11,071 bases of DNA from positions 1 to 11,071 of the forward strand of contig JBFWTJ010000117.1 of assembly GCA_050247895.1 (NCBI GenBank). Reading direction: 5' to 3'. The DNA comes from CAVPEW01 sp050247895 (GTDB lineage Bacteria; Actinomycetota; Acidimicrobiia; Acidimicrobiales; VFJN01). The notes under the pieces were generated by a model. That model saw only the letters and a program-made list of their open reading frames with translations. It made no database searches and was not told the origin of the DNA. Shown here in pieces: positions 6,130-11,071 of the stretch. Every line of letters starts with the position of its first letter. The stretch's first letter is position 1. The position numbers and the translations under genes were made by a program.

Positions 6130-6900
6130 ATGGCCTCCGATCGCGCCCCGTTCACCGGCGTCGGCGTCGCCCTGGTCACCCTCTTCGACGAGGAGGGGGA
6201 GATCGACGCCCCCGCCACCGCCGACCACGCCGCCCGCCTCGTCGAGGCCGGGATCACCGCCGTCGTGGTGGCCGGCACCACCGGCGAGGCGGCCACGCTC
6301 GACCCCGACGAGCGCAGCGACCTGCTCCTGGCCGTGCGCCACGCCGTCGACGGCCGGGTGCCCGTCCTGGCCGGCACCGGCGCCCCCTCCGCCCGCCAGG
6401 CCGTCGTCCTGTCGCGCCGGGCCGAGGACGACGGCGCCGACGCCCTGCTGGTCCTCTCCCCGCCCCAGGCCGCCGATCCCCGGCCCTACTACGAGCGGGT
6501 CTCCGCGGCGGTCGGGATCCCCGTGCTCGCGTACCACTACCCCAAGGTCTCGCCCCCCGGCATCCCCGTCGACGTGCTGCGCGACCTGCCCGTCGCGGGG
6601 TGCAAGGACTCCAGCGGCGACGCCCAGCGCCTGGTCATCGAGGCCGACGAGATCCCCCACGGCCTCTACACCGGCAGCCCCGCCCTGGTGACCCTCGCCG
6701 GGGCCATCGGTTGCTCGGGCGCCATCCTGGGCCTGGCCAACGTCGACCCCGAGGGTTGCATCCGGGCCTGGAAGGGCGACGGAACGGTCCAGCGGGAGCT
6801 GGTCAACGGCCACCGGGCCCAGTCGCTGGCCGGCATCGCCGGCCTCAAGCGCACCCTGTCGCTGCTCCAGGGCACCAGCACGGTCACCCGCGTCGGCTGA
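6130..6900 (+). CDS. DHDPS/N-acetylneuraminate lyase family aldolase (DapA-like)
   Basis: This 256-residue TIM-barrel protein keeps the core of the class-I aldolase family: GTTGEAATL at 49-57 (carboxylate-binding Thr50/Thr51), Tyr135 in YHYP (equivalent to E. coli DapA Tyr133) and the Schiff-base Lys159 in CKDSSGD. It condenses or cleaves a 2-oxo acid, probably pyruvate, through that lysine. Two DapA features are missing. The TPYYNRP segment with the proton-relay Tyr107 is replaced by LSPPQAADP (109-117), and the Arg138 of the Y-N-V-P-S-R-T motif is replaced by a Val-Ser-Pro-Pro run. It is also shorter than the usual 290-300 residues. It may therefore be a keto-acid aldolase or lyase of unknown substrate and not the lysine-pathway enzyme, despite facing dapB. 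ATG 6130 is the only sensible start and agrees with the -10. Confidence 0.85.
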   Translation: MASDRAPFTGVGVALVTLFDEEGEIDAPATADHAARLVEAGITAVVVAGTTGEAATLDPDERSDLLLAVRHAVDGRVPVLAGTGAPSARQAVVLSRRAEDDGADALLVLSPPQAADPRPYYERVSAAVGIPVLAYHYPKVSPPGIPVDVLRDLPVAGCKDSSGDAQRLVIEADEIPHGLYTGSPALVTLAGAIGCSGAILGLANVDPEGCIRAWKGDGTVQRELVNGHRAQSLAGIAGLKRTLSLLQGTSTVTRVG

Positions 6901-6939
6901 CCGGCCGGGCTCGGGCCGCCGCCGTTCGGGGACCGGTCA
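6898..6939. terminator. Inverted repeat spanning the convergent stop codons
   Basis: TGACCGG (6898-6904) and CCGGTCA (6933-6939) are exact 7-base complements. The first contains the aldolase stop and the second the dapB stop. The 28-base centre is GC-rich. In RNA from either strand this could form a stem and act as a small bidirectional terminator. It lacks a U-tract, so the role is inferred. Confidence 0.3.
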
Positions 6940-7722
6940 GATCCCGAGCAGGGCATCCAGCCCCACCGTCACCCCCGGGTGGTCGGCCACCGCCTTGACG
7001 GCCAGCACCACCCCGGGCATGAACGACGACCGGTCGAGGCTGTCGTGGCGCAGGGTCAGGGTCTGGCCCGTCGTGCCCAGCAGGACCTCCTGGTGGGCGA
7101 CCAGCCCCCGCAGGCGCACCGAGTGGACCGGGATGCCCGCCGGTCCCCGGCCGCCCCGGGCGCCCTCGATGGCGAACGTCTCGGTCGGATCCGCGATCCA
7201 GCTGTCGGACGCCGCGGCCATCCGCTGGGCCGTCGACACGGCCGTGCCCGACGGGGCGTCCACCTTGCCGTCGTGGTGCAGCTCGATGATCTCGGCCGAC
7301 TCGAACCACGGGGCGGCCAGCTCGGCGAAGCGCATCAGCAGGACGGCACCGATGGCGAAGTTGGGGGCCACCACGCAGTTGCTGCGGGTGAACGCGGCGC
7401 GCAGCGCGGCCAGGTCGTCGTCGTCGAAGCCCGTCGTGCCCACCACGGCGTGGATCCCGTTCTCGGCCGCGTAGGCCAGGTTGCCCCGGGCCGCCGCGGC
7501 CACGGTGAAGTCGACCACCACCTCGGCCCCGGCGTCGGTCAACGCCTCGGGCGAGGGGGCCAGCAACAGGTCGGAGTCGACCTTGGCCACGTGGCGCAGG
7601 TCGAGCCCGGCGTGGTGGGGATCGACGGCGGCGACCAGCTCGAGGTCGGGATCGGCCACCACGGCCTGGCACACGGTGCCGCCCATCCGCCCCGCCGCGC
7701 CCACGACACCGACCCTGATCAT
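6937..7722 (-). CDS. dapB: 4-hydroxy-tetrahydrodipicolinate reductase
   Basis: This 261-residue cytosolic enzyme makes tetrahydrodipicolinate with NAD(P)H, the second step of the diaminopimelate/lysine branch that feeds peptidoglycan. The Rossmann nucleotide motif GAAGRMGG is at 8-15, VDFTVA at 70-75, GTTGF at 95-99 and APNFAIG at 119-125. The substrate motif ELHHDGKVDAPSGTA is at 147-161, with catalytic His149 and Lys153. The later SVRLRGLVAHQEVLLGTTGQTLTLRHDS block is typical of actinobacterial DapB. ATG 7722 has GGAGGG 9 bases upstream and a -10-like TATCGT further up, unlike the leaderless genes nearby. It follows the M16 peptidase by 70 bases, the conserved pnp - M16 - dapB order. It converges with the aldolase gene. 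Confidence 0.97.
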   Translation of the reverse strand: MIRVGVVGAAGRMGGTVCQAVVADPDLELVAAVDPHHAGLDLRHVAKVDSDLLLAPSPEALTDAGAEVVVDFTVAAAARGNLAYAAENGIHAVVGTTGFDDDDLAALRAAFTRSNCVVAPNFAIGAVLLMRFAELAAPWFESAEIIELHHDGKVDAPSGTAVSTAQRMAAASDSWIADPTETFAIEGARGGRGPAGIPVHSVRLRGLVAHQEVLLGTTGQTLTLRHDSLDRSSFMPGVVLAVKAVADHPGVTVGLDALLGI

Positions 7723-7731
7723 GCGGGGCTG

Positions 7732-7737
7732 CCCTCC
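7732..7737 (-). promoter_or_regulatory. Strong Shine-Dalgarno of dapB
   Basis: GGAGGG on the minus strand lies 9 bases before ATG 7722. It is the best ribosome-binding site in the window and fixes the dapB start. It fits the short leader predicted from the upstream -10. Confidence 0.7.
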
Positions 7738-7759
7738 GTGCCTCGTCCCGGGTGTCGTG

Positions 7760-7765
7760 ACGATA
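7760..7765 (-). promoter_or_regulatory. -10 element of a dapB promoter
   Basis: TATCGT on the minus strand would start transcription about 7 bases downstream, giving a leader of about 30 bases that contains the Shine-Dalgarno. The expected -35 position overlaps the hairpin after the M16 gene and shows no TTGAC-like hexamer. dapB may also be read from upstream. Confidence 0.45.
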
Positions 7766-7778
7766 GACGAGGCCGGGT

Positions 7779-7791
7779 CCCCGGCACGGGG
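7779..7791 (-). terminator. Short hairpin just after the M16 peptidase stop
   Basis: CCCCG / CGGGG arms around a 3-base loop begin 1 base past the M16 stop. The stem is perfect but only 5 bp and no U-tract follows. It may attenuate read-through from pnp-M16 into dapB. Confidence 0.3.
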
Positions 7792-7792
7792 G

Positions 7793-9076
7793 TCACAGGC
7801 CCTCGACCGGGCCCACCGCAGCCAGGGTGCGGGGCCCGGCCAGCACCCGTTCCAGCACGGCGCGCACCGCCTTGACGTCGACCTCGTCCAGCCGGGCCAG
7901 GTGCACCTCGATCGGGACGACCTCGCCGTGGTGGACCACGTCCCGGCCCAACCGCCCCATCCGCCCGCCGCTGTCCTCGAGGCCCAGCAGCATCGAGCCC
8001 GACAGGAAGCCCTTGGCCACCTCCACCTCGCGCCCGGTCGGTCCCCCGGCCACGAGGTCGTCGAGCACGGCGTCGACCACGGTGAGCGCCTCGGGCACCC
8101 GGCGGGGCGCCGTACCCAGGTAGACGGTCAGCGCACCGGCGTCCTGGTAGGTCGTCGGGTACGAGTACACCGAGTACGCCAGGCCGCGCTCCTCCCGGAC
8201 GTGCTGGAACAGCCGGCTGGCCGTGCCCCCGCCGAGGAGCTGGTTGGCCACCGCCAGCGCCCAGCGGGCCGGATCGCTCTGGTCGAGGCCACGCCACCCC
8301 AGGCACAGGTGGGCCTGCTCGGTGTCGTCCCGGACCACGGCGCGGGGCCGGGGTGGTTCGACCGGCGGCACCCGGACGGGGCGCCCGCCCCCTGTGATGC
8401 CGCCCAGGGCGTCGCCGACCCGGGCCACCACGTCGCGGTGGTCGAGCCGGCCGGCCGCGGCCACCACCATCGTGGAGGGCCGGTACCACTCGGCGAAGAA
8501 GCCGGCCACGTCGTCACGTCCGATGGCCTCCACCGTGGAGCGGTCACCCAGCACGTCGCGGCCCAGGGGGTGGCCCGGGAAGAGGGCCTCCGAGAGCAGC
8601 GAGTGGACCCGGTCCTCGGGCGAGTCGAGGTTCATCAGGATCTCCTCGACGATCACCTGGCGCTCGGCCTCGACGTCGTCGGGACGCAGCGCCGGGGCCG
8701 ACAGGACGTCGCCGATCACCTCGATGGCCAGGCCCAGGTGCTGGTGGGGCAACCGGGCGTGGTACGCCGTGTGCTCCCGGGACGTGAAGGCGTTGATGTC
8801 GCCGCCCACGGCGTCGATCGACTCCGCGATGTCACGAGCCGACCGGCGCTCGGTCCCCTTGAACAGCAGGTGCTCGAGGAAGTGGGACGCGCCGGCCACC
8901 GGGGCCGGCTCGTCCCGTCCCCCGACCCCGACCCAGGCGCCGACGGACACCGAGAGGGCCTCGGGCATCACCTCGGTGACGACCTGGAGCCCGTTGGGCA
9001 GCTCGGTGCGCTCGACGCCCGGATCGGGTGACAAGGTCGGGGCGGGCCGGTCAGCGGCGCGGCCGGCGGCCGCCAC
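7793..9076 (-). CDS. M16 family zinc metallopeptidase
   Basis: At 427 residues from GTG 9076 this is the usual length for a two-domain M16B peptidase (mitochondrial processing peptidase-like). The inverted zinc motif HFLEH is at 65-69, with His65 and His69 as ligands and Glu68 as base; the third ligand is Glu145 in VIVEEI, at the family spacing. The C-terminal half has REERGLAYSVYSYPTTYQDAGALTVYLGT (about 268-296), the conserved Arg/Tyr substrate-side element. No signal peptide is seen, so it is probably cytosolic; related actinobacterial enzymes sit between pnp and dapB, but their substrates are poorly known. The start is unsure: GTG 9109, GTG 9103 and GTG 9076 overlap the pnp tail, and TTG 9034 would begin 17 bases after the pnp stop and give a family-like short N-terminus. 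None has a good ribosome-binding site. Confidence 0.93.
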   Translation of the reverse strand: MAAAGRAADRPAPTLSPDPGVERTELPNGLQVVTEVMPEALSVSVGAWVGVGGRDEPAPVAGASHFLEHLLFKGTERRSARDIAESIDAVGGDINAFTSREHTAYHARLPHQHLGLAIEVIGDVLSAPALRPDDVEAERQVIVEEILMNLDSPEDRVHSLLSEALFPGHPLGRDVLGDRSTVEAIGRDDVAGFFAEWYRPSTMVVAAAGRLDHRDVVARVGDALGGITGGGRPVRVPPVEPPRPRAVVRDDTEQAHLCLGWRGLDQSDPARWALAVANQLLGGGTASRLFQHVREERGLAYSVYSYPTTYQDAGALTVYLGTAPRRVPEALTVVDAVLDDLVAGGPTGREVEVAKGFLSGSMLLGLEDSGGRMGRLGRDVVHHGEVVPIEVHLARLDEVDVKAVRAVLERVLAGPRTLAAVGPVEGL

Positions 9077-11071
9077 CCCCGCGCCGGCCGCCGCGGTCGC
9101 CACGCTCACCGCGGTCGCCGCGGTCGCTGCCGCCCTCGGCGGCGGCAGGGCCGAGGTCGCCGAACTCCTCGCGGATCTCGGCGTCGAAGCTGTCCTCGAA
9201 CGAGACGGTGGCCGCAGCCGCGCCGCCGGAGGAGGCGGAGCCCCCGCCCGACGAGCCGGCGCTCTCGGGGATCTCGACCGCCGAGGCGAGCGAGAGCGAC
9301 ACCTTGCCGTTGGGGTCGACGTCGTCGACCCGCACCTCGACCTCGTCGCCCAGGGCGAAGACGTCCTCGACCTTGTCGATGCGCTTGCCCTGGCCGATCT
9401 TCGAGATGTGCAGCAGCCCGTCCCGGCCCGGGAGGATGTTCACGAACGCCCCGAACTTGGTGATGTTCACCACGCGGCCGGGGTACGTCTGGCCGATCTC
9501 GGCCGTGGGCGGGTTGAGGATGAGCTGGATCTGGCGCCGGGCCTCGTCGACCGCCCCCTTGTCGACCGAGCCGATCGTGACCGTGCCGACCATGCCGTCG
9601 TCGTCCACGCTGATGTCGGCGCCGGTCTCGAGCTGGATGGCGTTGATGACCTTGCCCTTCGGGCCGATGACCTCGCCGATCTTGTCGATCGGGATCTCGA
9701 AGCCGATGATCTTCGGCGCCGTCTCGCCCACCTCGCCGCGGGGCTCGGCGATCGTCTTGGCCATGATCTCCAGGATCTGGAGGCGGGCCTCCCGGGCCTG
9801 CTCGAGCGCCTGGGCCAGCACGTCGGCGGGGATGCCGTCGATCTTGGTGTCGAGCTGGAGCGCGGTCACGAAGTCGGCCGTGCCGGCGACCTTGAAGTCC
9901 ATGTCGCCGAAGGCGTCCTCCGCCCCGAGGATGTCGGTCAGCGTCAGGTACTTGTCGTCGGCGTGGATCAGGCCCATGGCGATGCCCGCCACCGGGGCCT
10001 TCACCGGGACGCCGCCGTCCATCAGGGCCAGCGTCGAACCGCACACCGAGCCCATGGAGGTCGACCCGTTGGAGCTCAGCACCTCGGAGACCACCCGCAG
10101 GGTGTAGGCGAACTCCTCCTGGGAGGGCACCACGGGCAGCAGCGCCCGCTCGGCGAGCAGGCCGTGGCCGATCTCGCGGCGCTTGGGGCTGCCCACCCGG
10201 CCGACCTCGCCGTTGGCGTGGGGCGGCATGTTGTAGTGGTGCATGTAGCGCTTGCGCGGCTTGCTGCCGAGGTTGTCCAGCAGCTGGTCCATCTTCGGCA
10301 TGCCGAGGGTGGCCACGCTGAGCACCTGGGTCTCGCCCCGCTGGAACAGGCCCGAGCCGTGGGCCGCGGGCACGACGCCGACCTCGGCCGACACCGGGCG
10401 CAGGTCCCTGGCCCCGCGGCCGTCGATGCGGACGCCCTCGTTGACGACGCGGCTGCGGATCAGCTCCTTCTGCAGCGAGCGGGCCGCGGCCTTGACCTCC
10501 TTCTCGCGCCCCTCGAACTCGGCCGCGAGCGCCTCGAGGACCGAGGTCACCGCGGCGTCGGTCGCCGCGTTGCGCTCGGCCTTGAGGGCGATGGCACCCG
10601 CCGCGGCCAGGGCATCGCGCCCGACCGCCTCGACCCGGGCGTACACCTCGGGCGCGTAGTCGAGCTGGGGCTCGAAGGCCAGCGGGGTGATCCCCCCGGC
10701 CGCCTCGACCCCGGCCACCAGGCGGCGCTGGAGCTCGACCGACTCACGGATCCAGGTCTTGGCCGACTGGAGCCCGTCGGCGATGACCTGCTCGGTCACC
10801 TTGGGCGCACCGGCCTCGTAGTGGCTCCAGGCCTTCTCGGTGCCGCCGGCCTCGACCATCATGATGGCGATGTCGTCGCCCACGGCCCGGCCGGCGACGA
10901 TCAGGTCGAAGGTCGACTCCTCGATCTCCTCGAAGGTCGGGTGGGGCTCCCACACGCCGTCCTGGCTGTAGGCGATCCGCACCGCGCCGATGGGGCCCTC
11001 GAAGGGGATCCCCGAGACCATCAGCGATGCCGAGGCGGCGTTGATGGCCAGCACGTCGTAGGGGTTGTGCT
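9051..11071 (-). CDS. pnp: Polynucleotide phosphorylase (5' part outside window)
   Basis: 672 residues are visible; about the first 110 lie beyond the right edge. In order there are the end of the first RNase PH domain (HNPYDVLAINAASASLMVSG onward), the linking all-helical domain (visible residues about 145-203), and the catalytic second RNase PH domain (about 205-435). The latter has MHHYNMPPHANGEVGRVGSPKRREIGHG and the metal/catalytic aspartates of EDAFGDMDF (visible residues 385 and 391). A KH domain follows with GPKG (about 468-471), then an S1 domain (about 523-597) and an acidic linker leading to an Arg/Gly-rich tail. The trimeric enzyme degrades RNA 3' to 5' with phosphate, releasing nucleoside diphosphates, and can also add 3' tails. 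The stop lies inside or just before the M16 reading frame. All key residues are intact. Confidence 0.98.
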   Translation of the reverse strand, partial: HNPYDVLAINAASASLMVSGIPFEGPIGAVRIAYSQDGVWEPHPTFEEIEESTFDLIVAGRAVGDDIAIMMVEAGGTEKAWSHYEAGAPKVTEQVIADGLQSAKTWIRESVELQRRLVAGVEAAGGITPLAFEPQLDYAPEVYARVEAVGRDALAAAGAIALKAERNAATDAAVTSVLEALAAEFEGREKEVKAAARSLQKELIRSRVVNEGVRIDGRGARDLRPVSAEVGVVPAAHGSGLFQRGETQVLSVATLGMPKMDQLLDNLGSKPRKRYMHHYNMPPHANGEVGRVGSPKRREIGHGLLAERALLPVVPSQEEFAYTLRVVSEVLSSNGSTSMGSVCGSTLALMDGGVPVKAPVAGIAMGLIHADDKYLTLTDILGAEDAFGDMDFKVAGTADFVTALQLDTKIDGIPADVLAQALEQAREARLQILEIMAKTIAEPRGEVGETAPKIIGFEIPIDKIGEVIGPKGKVINAIQLETGADISVDDDGMVGTVTIGSVDKGAVDEARRQIQLILNPPTAEIGQTYPGRVVNITKFGAFVNILPGRDGLLHISKIGQGKRIDKVEDVFALGDEVEVRVDDVDPNGKVSLSLASAVEIPESAGSSGGGSASSGGAAAATVSFEDSFDAEIREEFGDLGPAAAEGGSDRGDRGERGDRGGRRGGGGRRPRR
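9054..9134 (-). repeat. Low-complexity Arg/Gly-Asp repeat encoding the PNPase tail
   Basis: The last 27 codons of pnp encode repeated D-R-G-(D/E)-R-G units followed by G/R runs ending RRPRR. The DNA is a near-repeat of GGCGACCGC. Such RG-rich tails usually bind RNA or RNase E-like partners. The start codons proposed for the M16 gene lie in this repeat, read in another frame. Confidence 0.7.

Noticed and set aside
3920..6691. A 923-codon open frame on the plus strand, and other long frames such as 43-1095 and 1561-3123
   Set aside because: They run antisense to, or out of frame with, genes that have clear family motifs, and encode Arg/Pro/Gly/Ala-rich sequence with no domain pattern. In DNA this GC-rich, stop codons are rare in shadow frames.
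1..11071. Mobile elements, CRISPR repeats, tRNA or riboswitch structures
   Set aside because: Reading both strands I saw no transposase or integrase motif, spaced direct repeats, tRNA-like cloverleaf or long structured leader; intergenic gaps are at most about 110 bases.

Overview
The window is very GC-rich and coding-dense, with strong G/C preference at third codon positions, GTG starts, and the block pnp - M16 peptidase - dapB, an order known from many Actinomycetota. Together these point to an actinobacterial chromosome. The style of the proteins and the apparent leaderless promoters suggest a deep-branching lineage such as Acidimicrobiia, but that is inference. I see no mobile element, CRISPR array, tRNA, rRNA, prophage or toxin-antitoxin signature. 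No stretch above 300 bases lacks a gene.

Left part (1-5209, minus strand). In transcription order this holds a siderophore-interacting FAD reductase; a membrane-anchored VanY-type D-Ala-D-Ala carboxypeptidase 10 bases later; a two-helix membrane protein with a bacterial PH-like domain that overlaps the carboxypeptidase by 4 bases; a putative beta-propeller lipoprotein after a 106-base gap with a hairpin; a SURF1 protein for cytochrome oxidase assembly; and a ferritin-like diiron protein cut by the left edge. The first three look like one operon. SURF1 and the diiron gene each have their own -10 element close to the start codon.

Middle (5319-6900, plus strand). A DedA/VTT-like membrane protein is read divergently from the siderophore-interacting gene. 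It is followed by a short DHDPS/N-acetylneuraminate-lyase family aldolase that keeps the Schiff-base lysine but lacks other residues typical of true DapA.

Right part (6937-11071, minus strand). Polynucleotide phosphorylase (5' end outside the window) overlaps an M16 zinc peptidase gene, followed by dapB, which has its own -10 and a good Shine-Dalgarno. dapB and the aldolase gene converge with 36 bases between them, and both stop codons lie in the arms of a small inverted repeat.

Most of this is housekeeping: RNA turnover, lysine/peptidoglycan precursor synthesis, envelope trimming, respiratory assembly and iron handling. I found no convincing new multi-gene system. The points most worth a second look are the repeated leaderless-start layout (four genes), the aldolase lacking DapA residues beside dapB, the overlapping VanY/PH-domain membrane pair, and the diiron protein beside SURF1.
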